Positions 1 to 11,721 of a stretch of 64,000 nucleotides of DNA are shown here, one piece after another; within the stretch, counting starts at the first letter, position 1; each line of letters starts with the position of its first letter. This DNA is from Diogma glabrata (lineage: Eukaryota; Arthropoda; Insecta; Diptera; Cylindrotomidae). The stretch lies in the NCBI GenBank assembly GCA_963693315.1, contig OY856188.1, positions 189,773,897 to 189,837,896 on the forward strand. Direction: 5' to 3'. The position numbers and the translations under genes were made by a program. Under the pieces are notes generated by a model. The model saw nothing but the letters and a program-made list of their open reading frames with translations, made no database searches and was not told the origin of the DNA.

Positions 1-780
1 CTATGTTAACACAGCTTGTACTCATTTATTGACCATATTGTCAAAGTACACTTGTCACAGTACACTTCCCAGCTCGAAACAAAGCGAATATAAGAACAAT
101 AAGAAGAATAAAAATTAGACCAATTGGTAGCTTTTGTATTCTTCATAGTGTTCTTCTATACGCTTTGTTTTTTGTTTGAAAGTAGTTTAGCAGTTTTCGG
201 AAGATGACGTCGCTGGTGCAATTAAGTTTACAAAAACCTCCAAAGCTCTCATACTAGACGTAGAAAAAACGTATTGAAACGTCTTGGAACTTGAAAAACA
301 AGAATTAAACAACTAACAAGATACAAAGACATTGTAACAAAGCCAAAGTCAAATTATCAGCTACCTGTGCGGTATCAGTTTAATCTCCATATATGAGATC
401 AACATCATAATGGAAATTAAAAAACAATACGAAATGCAGAACGCGTGGCAACTGGCTGTCATCTTATAGCGCACGAAAACCATCTCCACACTGAGACTAG
501 TTAACAAACACTACGAGCCTTTGGTCTCAGTTCCAATAAAAACGATCACCCATATAAAGAGTTCGGAAAAACACCGACAAGACACATAAAAAACAGAAAG
601 TGTGCTTAAGAAGACCGCACGGCAGAAGTGAAAACTTCATTGGCAATCGCAATCAATTGATATCGTATTAGTAGTATTTGGATCGTATTAGTAGAATAAA
701 TGAGAAACAAGTCAGAACGATAAACCGCTAACTACACACACTAATCTAACAATGTTAACCAAATAATTGTCAAAATAGCA
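1..780. other. No recognised feature
   Basis: AT-rich DNA with somewhat less AT-biased patches around 180-620. All frames are broken by stops and I recognise no protein. The patchy composition suggests old transposon debris, possibly an LTR-element leader, but I see no terminal repeat or primer-binding site that would prove it. Confidence 0.3.
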
Positions 781-834
781 TTCATATGCCAATAGCAGGG
801 ACTAAAGTATGCGTGGTTGTCACACCCATAGATC
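781..834 (-). repeat. Fragment of jockey-type (J1) 5' UTR
   Basis: The reverse complement of this stretch matches the start of the deleted jockey derivative at 24988-25045. Both share GGGTGTGACAACC and CCTGCTATTGGCATATGA in the same order and spacing. It is a short isolated piece without coding sequence. Confidence 0.55.
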
Positions 835-1628
835 AACAAGTTCAACTTTTACAAATTTTTCTGCGGAAAGCTAAGCAAGTTCATTGGGATTAAAGCGCAT
901 TGTTGCCGTTTGCAAATCATTATCGGCTAAGTGCCACCATTTTTAATTATTTTATTTATCATGATTGCCATCCATGTTTAATCATACATATGCTATGCTT
1001 CTTTGTATAGAATTTATGCGATTTCCGTCTCGTAATTGTGAGCTTTAAATCGATATAATCGATTTTATCAAGTATCAAGTTACAAGTATTAAGTCTTCAC
1101 TTAATTTTAGAAACATGTATTATATACAATTCCAAACCGACAACATGTTTAGTGAAGATGATAAAATTATAATTTTGTTGTTAATTAATACATATAATTT
1201 TGATATACAAATGTAATTGTTTCAGCCTTCAGGTTATACTATATTTCTTACGTTATTTGTAATTTCATAAAAAAATTATGTTAAAAAAAACATTGATCAA
1301 AGCAAACTACCGTTTAAAACGATATTTAAATAAAAAGCAAAAATTAAGCGTGCACAACAACTTCATAAATTTTCATGATGATTGAATGCATAAAGGATAA
1401 ACAGCCACACACACTTTCAATTTTATATATATTCAATATTTATTTAGCATGATGACTCGAATGCAAATTGCAACAGACAGTAGCAATATAACTTTAAAAA
1501 ACTGCGTTATAGATCAATTATTTAAAATTCGTATAAGGAAATTTTTATTATTTTTATGAATTCATAAATAAAAAAAATAATTTTAATGGTATTTAATAAA
1601 AATTAAAAAAAAAACAATTAAAAAACAT
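835..1628. other. AT-rich, no recognised feature
   Basis: Low-complexity A/T-rich DNA with frequent homopolymer A and T runs. No reading frame of note, no inverted repeat that I can support. Confidence 0.4.
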
Positions 1629-1630
1629 GT

Positions 1631-1690
1631 ACCAACCAGGAGTTGAACTCAGTACCTACAGCACATCAGTCGAGCACGATATCCACAACG
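1631..1690 (-). ncRNA. tRNA-like SINE head (degenerate)
   Basis: On the minus strand the stretch reads like the 5' part of a tRNA-derived SINE: an A-box-like region with TGCTCGACT and, about 25 nt later, GAGTTCAACTCC, close to the Pol III B box GGTTCGANTCC. There is no complete cloverleaf and no CCA-side acceptor stem that pairs, so this is not a functional tRNA gene. An AT-rich 3' body would lie at lower coordinates. Confidence 0.4.
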
Positions 1691-1699
1691 AAATTTGAA

Positions 1700-2769
1700 A
1701 CGTTAAGAAATGATAGATAGATTTTAATTTAAACCTTCCTTAATAAAGTCTTTCATTTCACAGCGTCACGGATCAGCCTTAGTTACTACCTACGGAAAAA
1801 TCTGTGTGTGGTGCGCCTAAAGAAGTTTTCAATTCAAAAATTGTCTAGGCAGATACTGTAGGTCGGACATAGAAAATATTACATCGCAGCTACATGACAA
1901 AATAATGAAAGATGTAATGGGCAGCTTAAAGAGCTGTACAAGAAACTGTATCAGAAAAAATATCCAACTGCAAGGAAACAAAGTCCTCGACCACCAGCCA
2001 CCACTAGTAGACTAGTCAGAAAAACTTTTACCAAGAACAATCTATCCCATCTCAGGTCAGGAATATGTCATATGATTAATAGTTATGAAAAAAAACGACA
2101 AGAACTTCACTTAAGTCGTCTGCCCTATTTCTACAATTGGACCACACGACGCCAGACATTATGGAAAAATTTCAAAGAGGCTATTTTCCTTGGAATAGAA
2201 CTATAACAATATCAACAACATACGCCTGAACTTGGCATGAAGCCCAATATCCATAAACTCGGCCAATATTCAATATCCATAAACTAAAAATTGGATGTCT
2301 TTGTACTTTGCTTTCTCAGTTTAGTTTCTATTTTAAAGGCTTTAGTGAGCTATAAACAAATTATTTAATCAGAACTAGTGGTGAAATCAGCAAACGCATC
2401 TGCGTTGCTTTCATAATTCTGGCATGCACATTAAATAAAAAGAAACTCGTAATCTTTCACCCTGGCTACGTTTATAACATTTAATTCACTCATAAATTAT
2501 TTTAATAAAATATTTAGTCTAATTAAAATTAAAATAACAATTTTCTGTAGATTTATCTTTCAATTTATTTAAACAAAAAGATATTGCTGTAGAGATAGGC
2601 TTAAGTTTAAATAGATTTTATTTTAGTTAATATATTTATAAATCGAAAGACAAACTGAAGAGAATACAATATAAACAAGCATTTAAAAGTGGAATTAACA
2701 TGTTTGTAAACCCGTCATCATAAAATAAAACAAACATAAATAACAATAATGTTTAAATCTGTGTGTAAG
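1700..2769. other. No recognised gene; less AT-rich patch 1800-2230
   Basis: Between about 1800 and 2230 the composition is less AT-biased, suggesting decayed coding sequence of a mobile element, but neither strand gives a recognisable domain. The rest is A/T-rich. Confidence 0.3.
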
Positions 2770-2878
2770 TTACCGCTTTGATTATGACATCCACGTGGGT
2801 AGCAAATTATTTTTTATCTGGAAGGAAATCAAAGCAATGAAAGATAAAGATACAATTGTTGGCTGGCAGTACGAAAAC
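2770..2878 (+). other. Candidate coding exon (unrecognised)
   Basis: One plus-strand frame is open from about 2755 and reads SYRFDYDIHVGSKLFFIWKE followed by IKAMKDKDTIVGWQYEN. About half of its codons end in G or C, well above the surrounding sequence, which is what a constrained exon would show. It ends at GAAAAC followed by GTGAGT, a good splice donor. Two acceptors are possible: an AG at 2768-2769 with a poor pyrimidine tract, or the AG at 2823-2824 preceded by a T-rich tract, which would give a 54-nt exon. An ATG at 2836 could also make it a first coding exon. I do not recognise the protein, and the stretch could instead be a transposon remnant. Confidence 0.25.
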
Positions 2879-3211
2879 GTGAGTTTTCAAACGTGATTTA
2901 AACATTGTATAAATATTTTTAGAATATAAAGATTTATGTTTTGGAGTACGTGCACATATACTTATATGTCGGTATTTCATGCATATATTTTGTTTTAACT
3001 GGATCGAAATTATTTATAGAGAGTACCAGCCCAAACGTTATACAGTAGATTATGTCAATCTTATCAATTATTATTTTCAATTACTAAAATATCAAAGAAA
3101 TAGGATATTTTTCTTATATTTGATAATATTTTAATGTTTATCCGCCATGAATAATCCCTTCCATGAATAGTGAATATAATTAATATTTTTAACTGTGATA
3201 ATGATTACTGT

Positions 3212-3272
3212 GATAAAATATCGTACAAATCATTATCACTAATTGTGATAATGATTTGTACGATATTTTATC
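3212..3272. repeat. Perfect 28-bp inverted repeat, 5-nt spacer
   Basis: Left arm 3212-3239 (GATAAAATATCGTACAAATC and on) and right arm 3245-3272 are exact reverse complements, with TAATT between them. Transcribed, this would be a perfect hairpin. No target duplication is evident. Confidence 0.85.
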
Positions 3273-3400
3273 CTACATTTGAACATATTTTTGGTTACAA
3301 GATCAATAGCTACCACAACATTTATTTGTTCTAATAGATTAATAAATATTTGTTATTGCATGATATATGTTAATTGATAATATAGTACATTGTATATTAA

Positions 3401-3500
3401 GAGCAGAAAGTACGACATTGCTGTTCGTGCATGAAAATTGCTGGTTGAGGCGTAGCCGAAACCAGCAATCATGTCAGAGCAGCAATGTTACTTTCTGCTC
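3401..3500. repeat. 100-bp imperfect palindrome with GC-rich cap
   Basis: The arms begin GAGCAGAAAGTA and end TACTTTCTGCTC, pair imperfectly inward, and meet at an apical GAGGCGTAGCCGA. The cap is GC-rich although the surroundings are AT-rich. Its cap resembles those at 17091, 26978, 35576 and 43532, though the stems do not. It may be a tiny non-autonomous foldback element. Confidence 0.7.
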
Positions 3501-3672
3501 AAAGTATACATACTATTTTTTTAACGACTGCCGACAAATGCGATCAAAGTTGCCAAGAAGGCATTTATTTGTTGTTTAAAAAACTTATCGGACGTCAAGT
3601 TAAAATTTTAAATTAATAAATTTAAAATTTATAGAGTTGGTTATATCTATTTTTAAATAAAATTATTTTAAA

Positions 3673-4062
3673 ATGAGCAGTAGTGATGAAAGTGATATGA
3701 TTAGCACTTCACTTCATATAAAAGAAGCAGCCAACAATTTAACTTTAGATCTGTTGCCTGAAAAATCTAAAGTCCGGTATGAAAAAGCTTACCTATTATT
3801 TATTAATTGGTGTAAGAACAAAACAACAGGAAATTTTTATTCTGAAGATGTGTTTTTGGTATATTTTGGTGAACTATCACAGACAAAAAAGTCTTCAACA
3901 ATGTGGTAAAATTATTCCATGTTAAAATCAACATTCATCGTTAAAGAAAATTTGGATATTAGTAAATATAAAAGATTTTTGCCTTTTTTAAAAAAGAAGC
4001 CCTCGGGTTATAAAGCCAAAAAATCAAAAGTGTTTTAGGGAGAAGAAATTAATAAATTTTAA
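3673..4062 (+). pseudogene. Crypton/DIRS-like tyrosine recombinase, N-terminal fragment
   Basis: From ATG 3673 the frame encodes a core-binding (SAM-like) region of the tyrosine-recombinase proteins spread through insect genomes: LLPEKSKVRYEKAYLLFINW near residues 28-47, then YFGELSQTKKSSTMW. A stop at 3907-3909 ends the open frame, but the same frame continues with YSMLKSTFIVKENLDISKY and GYKAKKSKVF before stops at 4036 and 4060. The C-terminal catalytic domain with its R-H-R-Y residues is missing, so the copy is dead. Family assignment rests on remembered similarity of these motifs to Crypton-like recombinases; a domesticated relative cannot be excluded, but the stops argue against function. 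Confidence 0.6.
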
Positions 4063-5723
4063 TATTATGTCTTTTTCCATTATGTCTTTGGTTTTACTTG
4101 TGTTTTTACTTTCCGTCCATGAGCAGAAAAAATTAAAAAATGCACGCTAAACAGCAAAAGCCAACTTTCTGTTTTAACCGATAGATAGAAAACATTATTT
4201 TCTATTACAGTCGTTAAAAAAACCATTTAAAAAATGTTGGAATACTTTGTTCATTCATTAAATAAAATTATACAGTTATGAGTTAATAGGTTTGCAGAAG
4301 CTTTCGAAACGGTTAAAGATTTTTAACACTAAATACAAAAAAATTTAATTTCTCATAACAAAAGAGCCTGTTGTACAAATTCTTTGCAATATTTATCAGA
4401 TTGAGTTCCCCGTGTTATTTGAAAGAAAATGATTCATGACATCTCACTATATTATTTGTTTCACAGTTAGTGACAGCAAGTTCTACAAAAAATTTATTTG
4501 CATACTTATAAAAAATAAATAAAATTTGAAAATCACTTCTAAACATGATAGATAGTTCGCGTGTTTTTCATTACAATTTACACCGATTTACATAAGAACA
4601 GAAATTTATGAAAGTCGAAGAAAATGAAAAAAACAATTTTAATTTTTTAAACTTTAACCATAAAACTAATTTATACGAAAAATTATGGCACGTGATGTGA
4701 CGTGTGAATTCTAGTAGATAATGAATCAGCGTTGACTTAATTCTTATAACGAACGAACATGAATTTGTTATATTTTAAAAATATCGATTCTGAAAAATAA
4801 ATATGTTTTGTTAACCTAACAAAAAATATAAATAGGTTAAGAAAGCATGCAATTTAATAATGGATGTCTGTTTGTCTGCATGCTGTCAGTAATAAAAAAA
4901 ACTTTGATTGTTTTCTACATCGAGTCTGTTCTTAAGTAAACCAAAAATATAGTGTTGTTTTGGGTGTAAATCCTAAATATGTTCGGATTTTGATAGTATG
5001 ATTGCAGAAAAAGTTTTGTAACACCATTTTCTAGCAACTTGCAAGTCTCATTCTTTCACGGCTCCACTTCCTTGTTATTCTTCATTTCCTATTAACGGCA
5101 CACATAATCTAGAGGTACTAAAAAGTTATAACAAAAATCATAAAAGAGCCCGGGTAGGAGATGCCATTATTAAACAACGAACCACACTCGGCCTCGTTTT
5201 GAGGAGCAGTCGTCGTCTTAGTTTTAGTTTAATTTCATTAAAAATATGTTTATATATGTTTCATTAGGTATTTGTATTGTCAATTACTAAAATTCCGTGT
5301 ATTTTTCGATAATTGTAAGAAACCTTAAAAGTCGAACTATCTCAGGCAAAAAATTTATAAATATTGTGTATTTGAACCTTTATCATTTTTTTTCAGGTGA
5401 CAATCTTGGAGTTGAGGGTTCCTGAAAAATCAGTTGTTTTAAAAATTTACTAGTTGTTCTTGATCTAGATGAAAATGACCAAGCTCACATTTGAAAACTT
5501 TTTCACACGTAGATACAACATAAATATTTTCCAAATTTAAAAAAAAAATTATCCAAGTTCAGAGATTGCGACCCTGGGGCTGTGGAAACGAATGCAAACG
5601 CAAACGGCCATGCTTTCATCATTTTTGAGTTTATGTTATTTAAACTCCTACTTTCGTTTAGATACATTTTTCATTTACTACCTCAGAGACTTTCAGCTTT
5701 CTATCCCAAGAGGTTCCAATGGT
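4063..5723. other. AT-rich, no recognised feature
   Basis: No coding frame or structured repeat that I can support. A less AT-rich patch near 5150-5220 looks like a transposon scrap of unknown type. Confidence 0.35.
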
Positions 5724-5732
5724 ATTAATATT
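5724..5732 (+). repeat. 9-bp target-site duplication, left copy
   Basis: ATTAATATT directly abuts the left end of the Foldback-like element and is repeated exactly at 12348-12356 on its right side. Nine bases is the duplication length known for Drosophila Foldback elements and Mutator-like relatives. Confidence 0.8.
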
Positions 5733-7030
5733 GGGAGTGTCTAACCGCACCACACACGGGTCACACGGGAAATCATGTTATATGCTATTCAAAAAGAAAT
5801 ACGTGTACACCACCAAATAATACGATAATAATATCTGGTACATAAGAAATTTTTATAATACTTTATTTATGCATTTTCATGGGGAGTTATGGTGATTTTT
5901 ATCAATATTTTAATTTATTAATTAAAATCACAAAATAATTATTTGCAACATACACGGGTTACACGGGGAATTATGTGATTCGAAAAAAATAGTAAAAATT
6001 GCGTACTAATTACTATTTCTAATAATTTACGATTTTGATTAAAATTTGATTTGGTAGGCTTTGATAATGTTTATTATTAGTAACAAAAGTGCAATTTGGC
6101 TCAGCTAAATCAAATAAATTCAAACTAAAAGGCTTAAATACTATTCGCACATCACACGGGTTACACGGGAAAATGTGTCATACGAAAAAATATGTTCATT
6201 ATTAGAAACAAAATTGCAATTTGGCTAAGCTAGATCAAATAAATTCAGACTGAAAGGATTAAATACGATTCGCACATTACACGGGTTACACGGGAAAATG
6301 TGTGATACGAAAAAATATGTTCATTATTAGAAACAAAATTGCAATTTGGCTAAGCTAGATCAAATAAATTCAAACTGAAAGGCTTAAATACCATTCGCAC
6401 ATCACACGGGTTACACGGGAAAATGTGTCATACGAAAAAATATGTTTATTATTAGAAACAAAATTGCAATTTGGCTCAGCTAAATCAAATAAATTCAAAC
6501 TGAAAGACTTAAATACTATTCGCACATCACACGGGTTACACGGGAAAATGTGTCATACGAAAAAATATGTTCATTATTAGAAACAAAATTGCAATTTGCC
6601 TTAGCTAGGTCAAATAAATTCAAACTGAAAGGCTTAAATACTATTCGCACATCACACGGGCTACACGGGAAAATGTGTCATACGAAAAAATATGTTCATT
6701 ATTAGAAACAAAATTGCAATTTGGCTAAGCTAGATCAAATAAATTCAAACTGAAAGGCTTAAATACTATTCGCACATCACACGGGTTACACGGGAAAATG
6801 TGTCATACGTAAAAATAGTCAATATTACGTACTGATTGCCATTTCTAGTACAATTTGGATTATAATTTAGTTTAGTTGGCTTTAATTTCGGTTATTATTA
6901 GAAATAAAATAGCAATTTGGACCAGCTAGATCTAAATACCTCGGTCTGGAAGGCTCAATTACTATTTGCGCCACACATGGGCTACCCGGGAAATTATGCC
7001 ATACGAAAATGTATGTACCGATTATATTTT
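5733..7030 (+). repeat. Left arm of Foldback-like element, 125-bp tandem array
   Basis: The core is a tandem array whose anchor ACGGG falls at 6156, 6281, 6406, 6531, 6656 and 6781, an exact 125-bp period. Units contain CACACGGGTTACACGGGAAA and AAATTGCAATTTGGC and are nearly identical, indicating recent homogenisation. Diverged units lie outside the core, near 5750, 5950 and 6970. The innermost unit matches the innermost part of the right arm in reverse complement. Confidence 0.85.
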
Positions 7031-7940
7031 TATAGTAAGATTTTAATAGCTTAAATACTATTCGAGGCTTAAATACTAAAGTAGTCTTTGAAAATGTTTA
7101 CGTTTAGAAATAATTGTTTGAAGACTGACCACCATTAGGGGTCACGGTGTATATGACACCACTAGCGTATAAACCTCTAGACACCTTTCGCCCCCAGCTG
7201 TATATAGAATTTTAACAGGTATTTACGAAGGTCTGTTGTTAACCTTTATTGCGCCTTAACCCATGGAAGCAATATGAAAAAATATCTAAGTAATCTTTTT
7301 AATTTTCTAAAAATCTTGCTTGCAACTGTACGTACACATGAATTGTAATTTGTAATGAATTTACGTACAAATGAATTGTAAAACACATTTTACAACCTAG
7401 TTATCGTGGCTGAAAAGCTGAACTTTACGCCCGTTAAATAAAAGCCCGCTATATAAAACATTGCTATATTCTTCTACTCTACCGCCTGTAAAATAATCGC
7501 TCGTAAACTAATTAAAATTATCATAAAAAATTAGAACAAACAAATCAAATATTGTATGAAGTTTATAATGAATATCAAGGCATGTTTAGTTTTTTTTTTT
7601 TCAAATTTTCAAAATGTTTAGCGAGTTTATAAAATTTATTACTAATTTATTTTACCATTCTATGTTGAATTTGTGCGTAAAACGAATTGTACATACACTC
7701 AAGCTGAAAGGAAGATTACACCCTTGGTTCAATAAAAGCACTCGCTTTGCATCGGGCTTTAATATAAACCACAGGTGTAGTCTTTTACTCTCCGTCCTCG
7801 ATATGTAAAAAACTATTCTTACATCCTATCTCGAAATATTTTCATCTGTCGTATTTTACTATGTGATAGGATTTATTATTTAGTACCTACCTATTTTTAA
7901 AGCAAAATATTTTTTGATCAAATGAAAATTACAATTGATA
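7031..7940. other. Interior of Foldback-like element before jockey ORF
   Basis: AT-rich DNA. The part at 7815-7890 has the words TATCTCGAAATATT and GTGATAGGATTTAT, which recur in the jockey derivatives at 25393-25470 and, inverted, at 46205-46255. It therefore appears to be the jockey 5' UTR just ahead of the coding remnants. The 64-codon open frame at 7614 is not recognised. Confidence 0.45.
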
Positions 7941-7949
7941 AAAATTTTA

Positions 7950-9400
7950 AAATGCAAATCCAAAATATTTGTAGAATGAATGCCAACCGCGATGCAGTGC
8001 AACATCATCTCGAGTTTGACAAACCACATATTCTTTTTTTGCAGAAACAAAAGCTTTTGAATCTATCCCTATGATGTAACACTTAATTTCAAATATAGGC
8101 TTGAATTAGCTTTAAACTTCATCAAGGTGTTTGTGCATACATTCATGAGAGTGTTGAATCTAAACACTTTTCAGTTTTGAACTACATGGTGATGGTTACA
8201 ACACAGTTGTATTAAAGGCTCGTCTATCTGAACTTTTTCCTGAACAACAATATTTGTTTTTGATGGTGGTTGACTTGGCTCTTAGGGTTTGTTTTTATTA
8301 TTTAATATTTGGATTAATATTTAATATTTAATATTACAAAAATCCTGTTAATCAATCCCAATTTCTAAAAGCCAACAATATCAACCCAGATTATTAAAAA
8401 CGGAAACTGCAGATTGCAATTTGTCAATTTCTGACAAATGTTTTTACAGTGCCCTTAATTTTTTAAATTCTGGTACTAAATCTGCTATCTTCCTATTATT
8501 GATGGTGACTTATTCGTTAATGACCCTGCATGGAAAACTCCTATGTTCGCGGAGCACCTTGCTTTTAGTTTGACAGTTTTGAAAACTCCTAAGGAAGTAC
8601 CCCAAATCCAGTCTTCAGGAGTTAATATGAAACAATCGCATTTGAACCCCAAAATTATCGGTAAACTTTTAAGGGAGTTAAACAACAATAAATTCTCTAG
8701 TATGAACAACATTCTTCCTGTTATTCTTAAAATAACAGCTGGTGTACCCCAAGGCTCAGTTTTATCCTTCACTTTATTTTTAATCTATATCAACGAACTG
8801 TTGAAAATCACCAGTAATACGATTAATAGTTTTGCGGAAGAAGGGTAAAATTCATGAACGAATAAATACCGTTCGAAGAGACACTGCCATAAATGTAAAC
8901 GAGGACCCAGAAGGGTGAAAAAAATTCATTTCATTTTTAATTCCACTAAAACACAGCTGCGGATTGTTTTTAGATCTAGGACCTAGCTCCCCTATGATAT
9001 TTTAATTAGCATGTGTGAAGAAGAAATATACAAATGTGAAAACATTCTCGACCTTCTCAATAGATGTAAAAAATATTCCACTCTGTTTTAATTAATCTAC
9101 ATTTATAAATACTATATTCGTCCCTGTATGGAGTATTGTTGTTAAGTTTGGGATGCTGAATTTGTTACCTTCCTGGCTCTTTTGGACTCTGTTCAAAAGC
9201 GTGATACACAAATTGTGCATGATCAAAATTTAACATTAAATCTAGATTCTGCAACATAATTCTATCGGTACTTCCAACAAGTAAATATTTCAAACATCAA
9301 GTTCAATATTGTCCCAAAAACAAATTATATTTTTGGCGGTGTGGTAGATCAGATGTGATATGCCGTAATTGCGTAAATTATCATCCAGACTTCTACAGCT
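7950..9400 (+). pseudogene. Decayed jockey-clade non-LTR retrotransposon ORF2
   Basis: Fragments of one jockey ORF2 lie in correct order but in several frames. An endonuclease part near 8000-8260 includes HHLEFDKPHILFLQ and FELHGDGYN. A linker near 8490-8700 reads DGDLFVNDPAWKTPMFAEHL. Reverse-transcriptase motif B, AGVPQGSVLSFTLFLIYINE, is at 8740-8800. The C-terminal region near 9120-9220 has PCMEYCC and LALLDSVQKR. The stretch between the linker and motif B is deleted, so the catalytic aspartate motif A is gone, and stops and frameshifts are frequent. It sits inside the Foldback-like element and cannot have mobilised itself in this state. Confidence 0.75.
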
Positions 9401-10104
9401 CCGTAGATTCAAACAAAGAACATGCCCACTATACCGAGCCGTTTTTGTATGGAAATGTAAAATGTTGATTCTTTTGTTACGCTCAGAGCTTAATTTGTTT
9501 ATATTTGTCTATACTGAATATCCACACAAAAAATTGGGTCGATTGATGCCTCCAAGAGCTAGCGCTTTTACATATAGTAAAACAAGATCCGAGATTTGAC
9601 GGCTATAAATTCTTATATCTCAAAAACACTTAATGATATGAAAAAAAGTTGAAGCAAGCTCAACTTATTTTGGGTTTGCCTAACTTTTTTAGTACAACCT
9701 TTTTTTCTCAGAACTACAACAAAAAAGTTTTAGTGGAACTTTCTGAATTTGGGATCAATTTTTCGAAAAGGCCTCATTGCTTTCAGTGACATTTAAAAAA
9801 AAAGTTGCCAAACAAAATATTTATATTTTGACTAAAATAACATTTATTTAGAACACACTTATAACTTTTATTCAAAAACAAAAAAGTTTTATAACAAAAG
9901 TACTTTTATTTTAAGAATTTTTTCAAATTTTCCGTTTAACTTAACAGTGTATTTCTAAAAATATACAAAATTTACTAAAATTAATTAAGTACAATATTAT
10001 ATTAATAACAAAATGATTTGCCGTCAAAAATATTTGCAGAGTCACTTAAGAAAAACAATTATTATGGCAAGTGTCAGAATATGGGTATCAATCAATGCAT
10101 TCCT
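9401..10104. other. No recognised feature
   Basis: Interior of the Foldback-like element. The 76-codon open frame at 9369-9599 has no recognisable domain; the rest is A/T-rich. Confidence 0.35.
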
Positions 10105-11154
10105 GACAGTGTAGTTTATCGAGAAAAATGTTTGAAAGTCGAACTTCTACGGTTTTTTGTTTATTCATTAGTGTTCTCAAAATTTGGATGCAAAAACTAA
10201 TTTTTTAAGAAGCAGTTCAAAAAATTTTAGCTATAAACTGTTAGAAGGTCTTGAAATTTGCATTTGCCGTACAGAACATTATTTAATAATTCACTTAAAT
10301 GTCCATATCTTTTGATTAACTCAACTGAATTTTATACTTGTTTAAAAGGTATTGAGCTAAGAAATTTCAGTAAATTATTTTTGCACGTTTCAAATTTAGA
10401 AGCACACTAAGGTGACCTGAAAATTAAATACAATATTTTAAAATAGGCAAAAGGTGATATTCTAGTACCTCTAGAAGTTTTTGATTGAGGTTTGAGTAAC
10501 AATATCAAAACAGCAATGGAAAAAAAGTTACAATTTCATAATCCAAACAATATGACATCTAGGAAAGCAAATATTTTCAAGCTAGTACCGAATAAAATAT
10601 ATTTAAATTTTTTCGGGTTTTTGACAAATCCTTGATATTTTTTGAAGTAGTCTTCAAAAAAATCCAAAATTTCTGTTTGAAAACCCAGATTCTTGGACAG
10701 CAAATGAAGAATATTTGAGCATTTAACAGCAAATTAAAAGAATTGTGCTCGTAAATGACATTGCATAACGGGGAAGTAAAGTTAATGACATATTACAATA
10801 GACGTTTTAAGTCAAAATGAAGAACAGAAAACCCAATTATGCTTCTAAATTTGAAAAGTGCAAAAATAATTTACTGATATTACTTAGTTCTTTTAGTCCT
10901 TAGTCCTTTTAAACAAGTATAAAATCACGAAATTTGGTTAAGTTAGTCAATATGGACATTTTAGTGAGTTATTAAATAATGTTCTGTACTGGCAAATGCA
11001 AATTTCAAGACCTTCTAACAGTTTATAACTAAAATTTTTTGAACTGCTTCTTAAAAAATTAGTTTTTGCATCCAAATTTTGAGAACACTAATGAATTAAC
11101 AAAAAACCGTAGAAGCTCGACTTTCAAACATTTTCCTCGATAAACTACACTGTC
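10105..11154. repeat. Inverted repeat with about 300-bp arms
   Basis: The left arm 10105-10402 starts GACAGTGTAGTTTATCGAG, and the right arm 10841-11154 ends with its reverse complement. The arms pair along their whole length with small indels, around a loop of about 440 bp. Both lie inside the Foldback-like element, so either this is a nested inverted-repeat element or part of the element duplicated in inverse orientation. I see no clear target duplication or coding capacity. Confidence 0.8.
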
Positions 11155-11571
11155 GTTCTACAAAAAGCAATCAGTGTGTAATTTTGACAATTCAACTCAC
11201 TAAATAAAGTTTCGATAAGGTCCAATAAAAACGCTTCTTTTACTATTTTTTTAACAAATCAAAACGAATTGTTTCGATTATTTTTCTCTGGTGGGAAGGA
11301 ACAGCGAATATTTTCGGCCTACTTAATATATTAATTTAAAACAAAAATTCACATACAAAATTATGTGAAAATGCAATTTGCAAATAGTAAAACTGTCCGT
11401 TTTCATTCATAAATGATTGCATGTTTAGTTTATGTTTATTTGTCAAAAATAAATTACAAATTTATAACATTTATGCGCCTACTAAGATGAAATAATATTT
11501 TATTATGTATGATTTTGTTGTATGAAATAATGTTACTATTTCTGTTCGTTGAATTGTCTGCTAAATACAAC

Positions 11572-11697
11572 TCGTCACCAAATTATTAGTCGATTATTTT
11601 TCAACATTACCACTCATGCCATTTGAGGTTAAAACTTTCCTCAAATGACATTCGTAATATTGATTATGAAAAATAATCGACTATTATTTGACGACTC
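11572..11697. repeat. 126-bp imperfect palindrome
   Basis: The left arm from TCGTCACCAAATTATTAGTC pairs with the right arm ending GACTATTATTTGACGA; both arms hold CGATTATTTTTC or its complement. The centre is CATTTGAGG, then TTAAAACTTT, then CCTCAAATG. It lies between the inner inverted repeat and the right arm of the Foldback-like element. Confidence 0.75.
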
Positions 11698-11721
11698 GTG
11701 AGTCGTGATATTATATATGAT

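Noticed and set aside
1..700. Possible LTR with primer-binding site
   Set aside because: No second LTR, no TG...CA ends and no convincing tRNA-complementary site in the window.
5740..7040. Regularly spaced repeats as a CRISPR array
   Set aside because: The 125-bp period repeats as a whole; there are no short repeats with unique spacers, and the DNA is eukaryotic transposon arm.
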